Shown piece after piece: positions 45,492-55,174 of a stretch of DNA of 64,000 bases. The translations under genes and the position numbers were made by a program. The stretch's first letter is position 1, and each line of letters begins with the position of its first letter. The notes under the pieces are model-generated. The model had not been told where the DNA came from. It made no database searches and saw only the letters and a list, made by a program, of their open reading frames with translations. Source of the DNA: Psychrobacter immobilis (GTDB lineage: Bacteria > Pseudomonadota > Gammaproteobacteria > Pseudomonadales > Moraxellaceae). The stretch spans positions 310,001-374,000 of the forward strand of contig CAJHAA010000002.1 of the NCBI GenBank assembly GCA_904846265.1, given 5' to 3'.

Positions 45492-46949
45492 ATGGCTGTA
45501 TCGATATCTCATCTAGGCTACACCAAGCTATCTCAAGCAATTTTTGAGTGGCAAGCTGCTGATAAAACGTCATTACTGGCTTTATTTATGGTGATGGAGG
45601 TATCTTTACACTGGCTATGGTGCTTATTTGTTTGGTGGCGCCGCGATATTTATGACACCTATGTCGATATAGCGCTGCTGTATCCACTATGGTTCGGCGT
45701 GACACTGGTAGCTTTGTTTTTATTATGGATGACCAGTCGTTTTTCACCTGTCAAAAAAGCCAATAGCAATTTGTATAAGTGGCAAGGCATACTAATTACG
45801 GTCTATAGTGCCTATATTGCAATGGTTATTTTAGTTTTAGGACATAGTAGCTTGGTCGCGGGCGTCTCTTTAGTCGGCGGTGCGATATTGGGGATGATGC
45901 TTATACGTCGGCGCTATGTATGGAGAGCATTTTTAGGGCACGCAGCCGTCATTCTAGCAGTCACATTCATTCCTTATCTTGGCGTTACTTTACCCAATCT
46001 GCGTCAAATGACGCTCACGGTCATTCCTCTTGATACCTATTATAGTTATATCAATTATAGTGAAATTACGACAATCGAAAACGCCATCTCTGCCTCTATT
46101 TTTCAAAATGGCACACTAAATTGGGACAGTGTTGATCAATTGCGCCGATCTTCCGCTTTTTTTTGGCGTTCTACACATATTTATATGGCGCTACCAAAAG
46201 CTATTTTTATTATCTATATGTTTCGTACTTTGTTACTAATATTAGATGACAGTAAAAAGGAAATTCTGCAGCATGCCAATCAAGATGAGCTAACTCAACT
46301 CAAAAGTCGCCGTTACGGGATGATGCAAATGAAGCAGGTGCTGAAGTCAGTAGAAGACCATCAAGATATCAGCGTTATTTTATTGGATTTGGATTGGTTT
46401 AAAGAGGTCAATGACAGTTACGGCCATGAGATTGGGGATCGAGTATTGGTAGAGGTCGCGCAGACGCTCTTGCAGTCTTTAACTGATGAAACAATCGTGA
46501 GTCGCTATGGCGGTGAGGAGTTTTTGATTGTATTGCCAGATACGAAGCACGACACAGCTATGATAATTGCTGAACAATTACGGCGCGTTATCGCCAAACA
46601 CGTCATCATTCTCGATGACGATACAGCCTTTAGTGTGACTGCCAGCTTGGGGCTATATACACTGACCCATGGTGAGCGTAATTGTATAAAACAAGCCTGC
46701 GAAACTCTGAATAAAAAGGATGCCTCGCAGTCGCTTGCTAAACCGCAGAGAATCCCCTCGTATAGTAGCAAACGCGTGAATCGTAAAATTCCCACAGTGC
46801 AGCTACCTCATGATATTTGCCAGCGCTTAATTTGTATGGCAGATAAGGCTTTGTATGAAGCCAAAGGCCGTGGCCGTGATCAAGTGGTGAGTGCCAACGA
46901 GATGTTGGCAGCAAAAAATAATAATATTGAAGCGCTCTATGGCACATAG
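45492..46949 (+). CDS. Membrane diguanylate cyclase (GGDEF)
   Basis: 485 residues. The N-terminal ~245 residues hold about six membrane helices, of no named sensor family that I recognise (MASE-like). The GGDEF domain (~255-475) has DELTQLKSRRYGM, LLDLDWFKEVNDSYGHEIGD and the active-site motif R-Y-G-G-E-E-F. No R-x-x-D inhibitory site is seen before the motif. An insertion of ~45 residues (~400-445), Ser/Lys-rich, splits the C-terminal part before MADKALYEAKGRGRD. It should make cyclic di-GMP at the inner membrane. It is transcribed alone. Confidence 0.88.
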   Translation: MAVSISHLGYTKLSQAIFEWQAADKTSLLALFMVMEVSLHWLWCLFVWWRRDIYDTYVDIALLYPLWFGVTLVALFLLWMTSRFSPVKKANSNLYKWQGILITVYSAYIAMVILVLGHSSLVAGVSLVGGAILGMMLIRRRYVWRAFLGHAAVILAVTFIPYLGVTLPNLRQMTLTVIPLDTYYSYINYSEITTIENAISASIFQNGTLNWDSVDQLRRSSAFFWRSTHIYMALPKAIFIIYMFRTLLLILDDSKKEILQHANQDELTQLKSRRYGMMQMKQVLKSVEDHQDISVILLDLDWFKEVNDSYGHEIGDRVLVEVAQTLLQSLTDETIVSRYGGEEFLIVLPDTKHDTAMIIAEQLRRVIAKHVIILDDDTAFSVTASLGLYTLTHGERNCIKQACETLNKKDASQSLAKPQRIPSYSSKRVNRKIPTVQLPHDICQRLICMADKALYEAKGRGRDQVVSANEMLAAKNNNIEALYGT

Positions 46950-46981
46950 CTAGCTGCCATAGTCGAAGGGTCAACTACGCT

Positions 46982-48268
46982 TTAGTGTATTAATTGTTTT
47001 ACTAAGCTTGCCAAGACACTGGTGGCAAAGCTACCTGTCGTTAACGTAAAGCTCAGAACCAATGTCTGTTCATTATCTTTATCCTGCCATTCCCAAGACA
47101 GCGCTTCAATAGGTAGGCGCAGCGCGCGGCGCTGTGCTTTTACATCGCGCTGCTCTAAGCCATTGGCTAAGCGAGCCAGTAGCGGATTTTGCTGAATCAC
47201 ATTTTTCTCAGTACTTGCCGCCATGCCACTGACTTTATCATTATCCTTGCCCCATAATGCAGCAGTGGGATGGATATCACCCGTCTCAAGGCGTGCACGC
47301 AACGTGTTGTCTATGGCTTCGCTAGTAAATATTGATCCTGAACCCTCTAAGTTAAACACTTCTCCTGCCAGCCCAGTACTCCAGCTGCCATCACGCACTC
47401 GTACCGCCAATATCTCATTGAAAATTAAGCTACGTGCGGCAGACAGCTCCATTGTATTTTGCTCACGTGGCGCGTGCTTGCGTTTGCTCTTTTTGGGTTG
47501 TGGTCGACTTTGCTGTAGTGGGCGTGCAAACAGCGATAATGCTTCTCTAATATTATTGCCATTACGTCCAAAACGCTGAGGGCCAAAATAATTGGGTACG
47601 CCAGCTATAGCGATGCTTGCTAAATGCTGTTCGACATCTTGCTTCGCCGACAATAATTGCTCAGGTGCTGGCAATGCTGTATCAAAATCAGCAAATTGGA
47701 TATTACGCAAGGTAATGATAAATTGATTAGCGCGATGCGTGCCGCGATTGAGCTTTTTGTTGTGCCATTGCTGGTCGATGATCGTGACCGATTCATCGGC
47801 TCCGATATCGACTGGTGCAAACTCAGCAGCTGGCAGCTGTTTTTTTGGGATTCGCAAGCTAAACCACTGGGTTGTCAATGCATGGCGATCCTTAAGACCT
47901 GAATAACCAACATCACGCAGAGGAATCTCTGCCCACTCTGACAGCAGCTTTGCAAGATAAGCGGTATTCATCCCTAGTTTTTGGATATGCAGCCATAAAT
48001 GCTCACCTTCACCGGTGAATTCGAGCGGCAATAGCTCATTAACGATAAAGTCTATTGCGTGGGCTTTATAGGTCGCTTGCTGTACAGGTGGTTGAAGAGG
48101 CTGCGGTAACTGCGCAGTATCCGTCGCTGCGGTAATATCGATACTTGCCATATCAAACTGCTCATTATTAAACGACCCATTAGCAGGTAACTCGTTATCA
48201 GGTTGAGTACTTTCAAGAGCAGAGTGAGGGCTAGCATTAATATCGGTCATGTCATCACGAGAAGTCAT
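46982..48268 (-). CDS. truD: tRNA pseudouridine(13) synthase
   Basis: 428 residues, ~80 longer than E. coli TruD because of a ~70-residue polar N-terminal extension (Asn/Ser/Gln-rich). The core begins HAIDFIVNELLPLEFTGEGEHLWLHIQKLGMNTAYLA; the catalytic Asp is in DVGYSGLKDRHALTTQWFS; NRGTHRANQFIITLRNI and VPNYFGPQRFGRNG are also typical. It makes pseudouridine 13 in tRNA-Glu. An in-frame ATG at 48250 is possible as well. It is convergent with the GGDEF gene. Confidence 0.93.
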   Translation of the reverse strand: MTSRDDMTDINASPHSALESTQPDNELPANGSFNNEQFDMASIDITAATDTAQLPQPLQPPVQQATYKAHAIDFIVNELLPLEFTGEGEHLWLHIQKLGMNTAYLAKLLSEWAEIPLRDVGYSGLKDRHALTTQWFSLRIPKKQLPAAEFAPVDIGADESVTIIDQQWHNKKLNRGTHRANQFIITLRNIQFADFDTALPAPEQLLSAKQDVEQHLASIAIAGVPNYFGPQRFGRNGNNIREALSLFARPLQQSRPQPKKSKRKHAPREQNTMELSAARSLIFNEILAVRVRDGSWSTGLAGEVFNLEGSGSIFTSEAIDNTLRARLETGDIHPTAALWGKDNDKVSGMAASTEKNVIQQNPLLARLANGLEQRDVKAQRRALRLPIEALSWEWQDKDNEQTLVLSFTLTTGSFATSVLASLVKQLIH

Positions 48269-48535
48269 AAAGTCGTCTTTTATGTTGAGGATAAGATTTA
48301 AAAAGAATAGGTAAGCATAGGGATTAACAGTTAACGATTACGTTTTGCAACGCAGGAAACATACAAAAAAACAGCGTGTGCGAAAGTGTCTTGCTACTAT
48401 CAATGGATAGCGTTTTAAAAAAGCATTTAAATAAACGTATCGAGAATGGTGTTTTTCGTTGAAACTGGCTGATGCAATAGGGTTATTTTCAACACGTTTG
48501 ATTCAGGGCACCATTATAACTGTTAAGGAAGACTT

Positions 48536-50188
48536 ATGACCAATACAACGATTGACACAGTGACTATTAATAAGGCCGATATTGCCAGTGGCGGCATGAA
48601 ATCTTACAAGCAAGATGATGATAGTATCATTTTAATCACCCGCGACGACGATGAGTTTCAGGCGTTCGATGGCAAATGCCCGCACGCAGGCGCAGATTTA
48701 GGCACAGGATTACGTTGTGGCAATCGCGTGGTCTGTCCTTGGCATCATGCGACTTTTGATAGCCGTGATGGGACGCTATTAGAGCCAGTCGCGACAGCAG
48801 GCTTGACTCAATATGAAGTGACCGATAACGGCGACAGCTTAACGGTGAATACCTCAGCGAAGATAGACAAAAAGATTGCAAATGATAAGCTTATCGAGAC
48901 GCATACTCTCATCGTGGGCGGCGGCGCAGCAGGTTTTATGACAGCGCATCAGCTGCGTAACACTGGCTATGGCGGCAAAATCACCTTGATTAGTGCTGAT
49001 GATAAAGCCCCTTATAACCGTCCATTATTGTCCAAAGCATTTTTAGCGGGCAATATGCCTGAAGAGAAGCTTCTACTAGGCGGTGCAGATTGGGCGAGCA
49101 AACATGATATTAAGTTGCGCTTAAATCAAACCGTCAGCGAAGTATTGCCCAATGAACGTACCATTATCATTAAAGATAAAAATGGTTGTAGTGACAGACA
49201 AACTGCTGATTTTTTAGTGGTTGCAACAGGCGCTGAGCCAAAGATACCGCCTTTTAAAGGGGCTGAGCTTGATGGCGTTTATACGCTGCGTAGTATGGAT
49301 GATGCCAAATTGATAAAAGCGGCCAGTCATGACCAGCGTGTGGTTATTATCGGTACTGGTTTTATCGGTATGGAGGTCGCTTCCGCATTGGCACAAGCAG
49401 GCACGACGGCTTCTATTACGGTCATCGGACAAGAGCATCGGGTAATGGGAAATATCGTCTCAGAAACCGTCAGTAATGCGCTGATCAAGCTGCATGAAGA
49501 AAATGGCATTCAGTTTGTCTTTGATGCCACGGTCAATGAAATCGCTGAGGTCAAAAGGGTTGTTAATCTGTCTGAGAGTGAAGAAGAAAACCAAGCCTTT
49601 TCGCAAGTTGGCGGTATTAAATTAGCAAATGGTGAGCAAGTTGATGCAGACATCGTGATTTTAGGGACTGGCGTAGCACCACGTATAGAACTGTTCGAAG
49701 AAGTAAATGCGCCAGATGGCGTGCAAGTGGATGAGCATTTACAGCTGCGTGATGGGGTCTATGCATTGGGTGATATTGCGAAAGCTTCTGGACAAATGGG
49801 GCGCATGCGCATCGAACATTGGCGCGTGGCCTTGCAACATGGCTTAGTGACTGCGGCTGCGATATTGAATGATGATAATGTTGACTCGCTCGCCGCGCGC
49901 ATCCCGTTCTTTTGGACGATGCAATATGGCAAGAGCTTACGCTATAGTGGTCATGCTGCGACACCCGATCATAATATCTTGTTTGGTTCACCAGATACGT
50001 TAGATTATATCGAATACTACTTTGATGATGATGGGGAAGACACACGTGCTAGTGCGGCTAGCACTTTAGGGCGTGATAAAGAATTGGTTGCCTTTTCTGA
50101 ACTGCTCCGCCGTGGTCATGCGCCAACGCGTGCACAGCTTCAGGCAGGATTTAATATTATCGACCAAGCACTGGCGTTATCGCCCTAG
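48536..50188 (+). CDS. Rieske-FAD pyridine nucleotide-disulfide oxidoreductase (AIF-like)
   Basis: 550 residues. An N-terminal Rieske [2Fe-2S] domain binds through C48-x-H50 and C67-x-x-H70. A linker (~105-120) leads to an FAD/NAD(P)H reductase: THTLIVGGGAAGFMTAHQLR, YNRPLLSKAFLAG, the NAD(P)H site VVIIGTGFIGMEVASALAQAG, and GVYALGDIAKA for FAD. A C-terminal reductase domain (IPFFWTMQYGKSLRYSGHA) follows. It transfers electrons from NAD(P)H; the partner is unknown. No oxygenase gene adjoins it, so this is not an obvious dioxygenase reductase. Resembles eukaryotic AIFM3/AIFL in architecture. Confidence 0.88.
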   Translation: MTNTTIDTVTINKADIASGGMKSYKQDDDSIILITRDDDEFQAFDGKCPHAGADLGTGLRCGNRVVCPWHHATFDSRDGTLLEPVATAGLTQYEVTDNGDSLTVNTSAKIDKKIANDKLIETHTLIVGGGAAGFMTAHQLRNTGYGGKITLISADDKAPYNRPLLSKAFLAGNMPEEKLLLGGADWASKHDIKLRLNQTVSEVLPNERTIIIKDKNGCSDRQTADFLVVATGAEPKIPPFKGAELDGVYTLRSMDDAKLIKAASHDQRVVIIGTGFIGMEVASALAQAGTTASITVIGQEHRVMGNIVSETVSNALIKLHEENGIQFVFDATVNEIAEVKRVVNLSESEEENQAFSQVGGIKLANGEQVDADIVILGTGVAPRIELFEEVNAPDGVQVDEHLQLRDGVYALGDIAKASGQMGRMRIEHWRVALQHGLVTAAAILNDDNVDSLAARIPFFWTMQYGKSLRYSGHAATPDHNILFGSPDTLDYIEYYFDDDGEDTRASAASTLGRDKELVAFSELLRRGHAPTRAQLQAGFNIIDQALALSP

Positions 50189-50278
50189 TACTCAAGATGG
50201 ATACATATTACTATTAAGGCTGACCTATCGATTTGGGTCAGTTTTTTTAATACAAACAAGGAAAGGAAAAATTATAAT

Positions 50279-50902
50279 ATGAATAAAAAACATCTAGATG
50301 AAAATAACTTGGAGAGAGAGTCCGTGTTTTTGCGACAAGCGCAAGCCGATGATATTAGTGCACTTGAGCAATTATTAAATCGCTGTTATCGCGAGACATC
50401 AGGCTGGACCAATGAGGCGGATTTAATTGGTGGTATTCGAACCACGTCAGCCGAGCTCGCTGCCGTGATTAATGACCCTAATCACTATTACTTTGTCTAT
50501 CCAAAAACGACAACGGGCGACCGTGATGGAGAGGAAACGGGTGAGATACTCGGTTGTATCGCTGTCGATATCAAAACCGATGCTGACTCAAATAACAAAG
50601 CCTACATCGGTATGTTTGCGGTAGATCCAGAGCTGCAGGGGCATGGCGTTGGCAATGTGATTTTGCAAGCGGCAGAAACCTTTGCTACTCGTCATCTACA
50701 ATCAGATGAGCAAGCAGCAGATAGAAAAACTGCACGTTTGACCATGTCTATCTTGAGTCATCGTCCTGAGCTGTTGGCTTACTATCAGCGCCGAGGTTAT
50801 GAGCTAAATGGTAATAAAATGCCATTTCCAAATGACGGCAATAATGGTGAGCCAAAGCGTGAAGATTTAGAATTATTGGAGTTAGAAAAAATGGTTCATT
50901 AA
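50279..50902 (+). CDS. GNAT family N-acetyltransferase
   Basis: 207 residues. A single GNAT domain: VFLRQAQADDISALEQLLNRCYRETSGWTNEADLIGG, the acetyl-CoA motif A VDPELQGHGVGNVILQAAE (Q-G-x-G-x-G) and motif B MSILSHRPELLAYYQRRGYE. It moves an acetyl group from acetyl-CoA to an unknown amine. It follows the Rieske-FAD gene by 90 bp. Clear Shine-Dalgarno (AAGGAAAGG). Confidence 0.88.
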   Translation: MNKKHLDENNLERESVFLRQAQADDISALEQLLNRCYRETSGWTNEADLIGGIRTTSAELAAVINDPNHYYFVYPKTTTGDRDGEETGEILGCIAVDIKTDADSNNKAYIGMFAVDPELQGHGVGNVILQAAETFATRHLQSDEQAADRKTARLTMSILSHRPELLAYYQRRGYELNGNKMPFPNDGNNGEPKREDLELLELEKMVH

Positions 50903-50932
50903 AGAATATTGAATGTTTAAAGGCTGATTTTA

Positions 50933-51139
50933 TTAACCCCAAAAATGACCAAAGGTCATAAATAGCCCAACACTTAGTAATATAAATGCCACGATGATTA
51001 AGCGCTTGAACCAGTTAAAAGCGGGCAAGCGCGTGGCATTGTCATCAGACATCAGATAAGCAAACAAAAATAACAAACTTGCTGCCAAGGTCATAATTCC
51101 CAGACCAATCGGTAATATAAAAAAGTACACCTGCCACAC
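50933..51139 (-). CDS. Small two-helix membrane protein
   Basis: 68 residues with membrane helices at ~3-28 (QVYFFILPIGLGIMTLAASL) and ~45-66 (LIIVAFILLSVGLFMTFGHF), and a short polar loop between. No family is recognised. The composition fits a real gene, but it has no strong Shine-Dalgarno. Confidence 0.5.
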   Translation of the reverse strand: MWQVYFFILPIGLGIMTLAASLLFLFAYLMSDDNATRLPAFNWFKRLIIVAFILLSVGLFMTFGHFWG

Positions 51140-51341
51140 AGTTATCTCGCAACGGTTTTGAATACCACATCATAGCAGTATCGTGAATGTACTGTCAGTA
51201 TGCCCCGCACGTTAATTCCTTCATCTCATTAGATTATTAAAGCTATTCATCATAAATATAAACTTGTATTCTAAAATTAAGTTGGGTATTTAGAAGTAAT
51301 TCTGTATAGTGAAGTAACATTATAGATACATTGAGATTGAG

Positions 51342-51710
51342 ATGACTAATCTGAAAAAATTGGCAGTCATAGCATTACTAACACCGCTATTTGTCGCATG
51401 CTCTAATGCACCTTCTGAAAGCACAGTTGAAGCGTTAATCGAGGCACAATACGAGCAAGCCAATAGTATGATGGACGATGCGATGGCGAACGCAGGCAAT
51501 GATGAGATGGCAAAGGCGATGAGCGGCATGATGGAGGGTATGATGCCAAAGCTTGAACGCGTCGAAAATATCAACTGTGACACTGTCGAGGGCGACAATA
51601 CTTATATGTGCACCGCTGATATCACTCAGACAATCGCGGGGGAGAGCCGCACTAACAAGACCAATTTCAAAGTTTATCAAGTGAACGATGAATGGGTATT
51701 AGGCAATTAG
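51342..51710 (+). CDS. Small Met-rich lipoprotein
   Basis: 122 residues. The signal peptide ends in L-F-V-A-C, a lipobox, with Cys20 as the lipidation site. A Met/Ala/Asp/Glu-rich helix follows (SMMDDAMANAGNDEMAKAM, then SGMMEGMM), then a beta-rich C-terminal part with two cysteines (NCDTVEGDNTYMC), perhaps a disulfide. Family unknown; the Met-rich part might bind metal, but this is only a guess. It is 48 bp upstream of the DUF4870 gene. Confidence 0.65.
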   Translation: MTNLKKLAVIALLTPLFVACSNAPSESTVEALIEAQYEQANSMMDDAMANAGNDEMAKAMSGMMEGMMPKLERVENINCDTVEGDNTYMCTADITQTIAGESRTNKTNFKVYQVNDEWVLGN

Positions 51711-51758
51711 AACCAAAACTTAATATTTAAATAATTTTATAAAGGAATATATCCAGAT

Positions 51759-52226
51759 ATGCCTAATAGTACGCAACAACCCCACGTAAATATCAATAAA
51801 GACGCTAGCAATAACGATATTAATAATGTTCAAGCAAGCAGCCATAGAACAGATATGCAAGCTGCTAGTACCAAGCAGGACTCTACAAACATAGCTCTCC
51901 TAAACTGGTTAGGCTGTTTGTTCTTTGGATTTATTCCACCACTCATTATTATGCTAGTCAAAAAAGATGATGCTTATGTGCAAACACAAGCTAAAGAGGC
52001 GCTGAACTGGTCGATCACTTTCGTTATCGGCTATATTGGCTTATGGATTGTGGCAATGATACTTGGCTTTATTCTAGCCTTTATATTTGCGCCTTTAGCG
52101 ATGATTCCAATGCTAGCGCTGGTATTATTTGGCTTCTCGCACTTAGTGTTTTGCGTAATGGGGGCAATCAAGTGCTCTTCTGGTAAAGATTTTAGAGTGC
52201 CTTTTAATATTCGTCTGATCAAGTAA
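51759..52226 (+). CDS. DUF4870 domain membrane protein
   Basis: 155 residues. A polar Asn/Gln/Ser-rich start (~1-45) is followed by the DUF4870 domain: NIALLNWLGCLFFGFIPPLIIMLVKKDD, VQTQAKEALNWSITFVIGYIGLWIVAMILG, MIPMLALVLFGFSHLVFCVMGAIKCSSGKDFRVPFNIRLIK, with four membrane helices. Function unknown. AAAGGA precedes the ATG. Ends at a bidirectional terminator. Confidence 0.85.
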   Translation: MPNSTQQPHVNINKDASNNDINNVQASSHRTDMQAASTKQDSTNIALLNWLGCLFFGFIPPLIIMLVKKDDAYVQTQAKEALNWSITFVIGYIGLWIVAMILGFILAFIFAPLAMIPMLALVLFGFSHLVFCVMGAIKCSSGKDFRVPFNIRLIK

Positions 52227-52266
52227 CATCAATTTAGTGGTTAACGTTAAAAAAATATACTGATAT

Positions 52267-52308
52267 AAAACAACCCCATAAGTTGCTTAACACTTATGGG
52301 GTTGTTTT
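52267..52308. terminator. Bidirectional terminator between DUF4870 and gor genes
   Basis: AAAACAACCCCATAAGT, 8-nt loop, ACTTATGGGGTTGTTTT: a perfect 17-bp stem with A- and T-runs between convergent genes. Confidence 0.93.
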
Positions 52309-52344
52309 ATAGAGTAGGCTTTCTATTAATACTACCTAATCAAA

Positions 52345-53700
52345 CTAACGCATTGTCACAAACTCTTCTGAGCCAGTTGGATGAATGGCAACTGTATTGT
52401 CAAAGTCCGCTTTAGTCGCGCCCATTTTGATGGCGACCGCAAAGCCCTGAATCATCTCATCGACACCAAAGCCAAGACCGTGTAGACCAATGACTTTTTC
52501 CTCATCGCCCAAGCACACCAATTTCATCATACACTTCTGACGATGCTGGGTCACCGCGCTATACATCGAGGTAAATGTTGAGTTATAGCATTTGATATTA
52601 TCCTTGCCATAGCTTTCAACCGCGTCGATTTCAGACAAGCCAATGGTACCGATGGCAGGGTGGGTAAAGATCACCGTCGGTATCAACGTATAGTCCAAAT
52701 GCTCATTAGGCTTGTTGTTAAACAAGCGCTCTGAAAGACGACGACCTGCTGCAATCGCCACGGGTGTTAAATCCACACTGTTTTCGATAATATCGCCGAC
52801 CGCATAGATGTTCTTAACATTGGTATTTTGGAACTTATCGACTTTGATTTTGCCAATTTCGTTCGTTTCCACACCCGTCACTTGCAGATTGATATTGTCT
52901 GTCGATGGCGCACGACCAATCGCCCAAATCAAGCAATCTGTCGTGTCTAGGCTGCCATTTTCGGTACACAAAGTCAGGCTGCCATCTTCGTTTTTATTGA
53001 CTTCCGTGAGCGTGGTATTGGTATGCAATTGAATACCGTCTTGCTCCATCTCTATGAGCAATGCCTCTACTACACTGTGGTCAAATGAGCGCAGCGGCGA
53101 GTGCTGGCGTACGTATAAATGCACCTCAGCGCCCAAACTGTTCAATACGCCTGCGATTTCAACAGCGATATATCCAGCTCCTACAATTGCCACGCGTTTT
53201 GGCAAATGATTCAACGCAAAAAAGCCGTCAGAATCGATACCGTATTCTGCGCCCTTGATATCTGGCTGAATCGGGTGACCGCCGGTGGCAATCAAAATAT
53301 GGTCAGCGGTAATCAGCTCACCATTTACTTCTACCGTATTGGTATCGACAAATTTGGCAAAGCCTTTGATCACTTCTACGCCATTTTTGGCCAAGTTATT
53401 GTCATAAGAGCGATGAATATTTTCGATATATTGTTGACGGCTCTGCACCAGTTTTTGAAAGTCAAAACCTTTAACATCCACATCAAAGCCATAGTCTGGT
53501 GCATATTTATGAATAGCCTCGGCAATTTGCGCGCCGTACCACATCACTTTCTTAGGTACACAGCCCAAATTCACACAAGTGCCGCCCAACTGGTTGGCTT
53601 CGATAATGGCACATTTTTTGCCATAGCTCGCCGCACGGTTGATGGAAGCAATGCCACCGCTACCGCCGCCAATGGCGATATAGTCATAATGTTTTGTCAT
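52345..53700 (-). CDS. gor: Glutathione-disulfide reductase
   Basis: 451 residues. FAD site [20 protein letters not shown]; redox pair C42-x4-C47 in [18 protein letters not shown] site [30 protein letters not shown] (with Arg for NADPH); FAD site NIYAVGDI; C-terminal His-Glu pair in [11 protein letters not shown]. It keeps glutathione reduced, which also supports the glutathione-dependent enzyme FghA encoded elsewhere in the window. It is transcribed alone. Confidence 0.95.
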   Translation of the reverse strand: MTKHYDYIAIGGGSGGIASINRAASYGKKCAIIEANQLGGTCVNLGCVPKKVMWYGAQIAEAIHKYAPDYGFDVDVKGFDFQKLVQSRQQYIENIHRSYDNNLAKNGVEVIKGFAKFVDTNTVEVNGELITADHILIATGGHPIQPDIKGAEYGIDSDGFFALNHLPKRVAIVGAGYIAVEIAGVLNSLGAEVHLYVRQHSPLRSFDHSVVEALLIEMEQDGIQLHTNTTLTEVNKNEDGSLTLCTENGSLDTTDCLIWAIGRAPSTDNINLQVTGVETNEIGKIKVDKFQNTNVKNIYAVGDIIENSVDLTPVAIAAGRRLSERLFNNKPNEHLDYTLIPTVIFTHPAIGTIGLSEIDAVESYGKDNIKCYNSTFTSMYSAVTQHRQKCMMKLVCLGDEEKVIGLHGLGFGVDEMIQGFAVAIKMGATKADFDNTVAIHPTGSEEFVTMR

Positions 53701-53931
53701 GGTTAAGTCTCTTTATTCAGGAAGTATTGATGCGTATTGGTGCAATTTTGCCGTCTATTATTTTTTAATTCTGTTGTTTTGAACTCTATTGTGATGGGTA
53801 TCATTATTAATCTTACAAGGTTTTGCTTATGAGGATGTACCAGCTAGCATCAGAATATAAAAGCATTTAGGCAGAAATAGCCTGACATCTAATAATTCCA
53901 TTTAAACCCAACTGCACTCATCTAAACTTAC

Positions 53932-54384
53932 TTAAACAATGGCACGTCGTCTATAAAATAACAGTCCGGGAATGGATAAGCCTAGCACCAATCCTGAGGT
54001 GACAAATAAAGCTTCGAACAAATACACCATCATTTGGCTAAATAACTCGTCTGAAAAGCCAAAATAACCAATCTGCACCATACTGACCATCGCCTTATAC
54101 GCGGCGATACCGGGCATCATACAAATGACACTAGGCGAGATAAGTGCTTTGGGTGGTAAGGTATATTTCTTAGAAAAATACACGCCTAAAAAGCTGGCAA
54201 GCATTGCCCCAAAAAAGCTAGCAACCACGATATGTACATGTTGATAAACCAGAGCAGTCTTTAATCCGAAGCCAAAAGCAGTCATCAGCAAACAAGGCAA
54301 AATATAGCGTTTGGGTACGCTGAACATCAGCGTCCAACCAAGGGTAATAATACATGAAAGCACAACAGTCTCAATGAACCACAT
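53932..54384 (-). CDS. yjjB: ThrE-type threonine/serine exporter small subunit (YjjB)
   Basis: 150 residues, four membrane helices, of the ThrE_2/DUF3815 family (VVLSCIITLGWTLMFSVPKR, ALISPSVICMMPGIAAYKAMV). It is the second gene of a split exporter, one base after yjjP. The YjjP-YjjB pair has been described as an amino acid or organic-acid exporter; the substrate here is unknown. Confidence 0.88.
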   Translation of the reverse strand: MWFIETVVLSCIITLGWTLMFSVPKRYILPCLLMTAFGFGLKTALVYQHVHIVVASFFGAMLASFLGVYFSKKYTLPPKALISPSVICMMPGIAAYKAMVSMVQIGYFGFSDELFSQMMVYLFEALFVTSGLVLGLSIPGLLFYRRRAIV

Positions 54385-54385
54385 C

Positions 54386-55174
54386 TCAAAACCCCCAATG
54401 CTGTATGCGTAATAAAACTAACGCCATCACGATGCCAACGCACGCGGATAGGGTGAGCATATAGGTAAATACCGCACGCCCAACGCCAATATTGACATAG
54501 CCTTTTAAGATATCTGAGAAAGAATTGATCAAAGGAAAGCTGGGCACCAGTAGCAAGACGCTAGAGGCAACCGCAATATCGGCATTATTACCAATATCAA
54601 AATAGTAGGTCGTCGCTCCAATTAAAGAAGCAATAAAAGCCGTCACAATGACGGTGATAAAGGGATTAAAGTGATGCTTGGACAGATAAATACGAGTGAA
54701 CATCGCTACCATACCCGCAATAAATGTCACCGCGGTAATAGACCAGCTGCCGCCATTCAGATACGCAAACGCTGCGCAAGACGCACCAACAAATATGCCC
54801 ACCAGCCACGTTGGGTATACGGTTTTATCCAACTCATCAAAGGCAAGGGTAGTGCGGTCAATCAAATCGGTACTATCGACGGTGGCTTCGGTTTTATTGA
54901 TAATTTGCTGGATTTGTACCAATAAATTGACATTGATGCTCTGATTGATCGTGTCTCTGGTGGTGGTGATACAGCGCTCGTCACAGATGGTCGTCAGGGT
55001 GATGGCGTTAAAGTTCAGCGAACATTCAACGCTGTTCATCCCCAACGCAAGCCCCAAGCGTTTGGACAAGTCCACCACCACGGCAGACTCAGCGCCATAC
55101 TGCATGAGGAGTAAGCCGCAGCGCACGCATAGTCGAGTAATGCGTTGCTGCTTTACGTAGCTGATAGAGGTCAT
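54386..55174 (-). CDS. yjjP: ThrE-type threonine/serine exporter large subunit (YjjP)
   Basis: 262 residues. A cytosolic N-terminal region (~1-110; LCVRCGLLLMQYGAESAVVVDLSKRL) is followed by about five membrane helices (VGIFVGASCAAFAYLNGG, FITVIVTAFIASLIGATTYYF, LLLVPSFPLINSFSDILKG). This is the DUF1212/ThrE family. Separated from yjjB by one base, so cotranscribed. Together they form a two-part inner-membrane exporter. Confidence 0.88.
   Translation of the reverse strand: MTSISYVKQQRITRLCVRCGLLLMQYGAESAVVVDLSKRLGLALGMNSVECSLNFNAITLTTICDERCITTTRDTINQSINVNLLVQIQQIINKTEATVDSTDLIDRTTLAFDELDKTVYPTWLVGIFVGASCAAFAYLNGGSWSITAVTFIAGMVAMFTRIYLSKHHFNPFITVIVTAFIASLIGATTYYFDIGNNADIAVASSVLLLVPSFPLINSFSDILKGYVNIGVGRAVFTYMLTLSACVGIVMALVLLRIQHWGF

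Noticed and set aside
53119..53706. 195-codon open frame antisense to gor
   Set aside because: It lies wholly opposite a gene with intact catalytic motifs, has no ribosome site and its sequence shows no domain.
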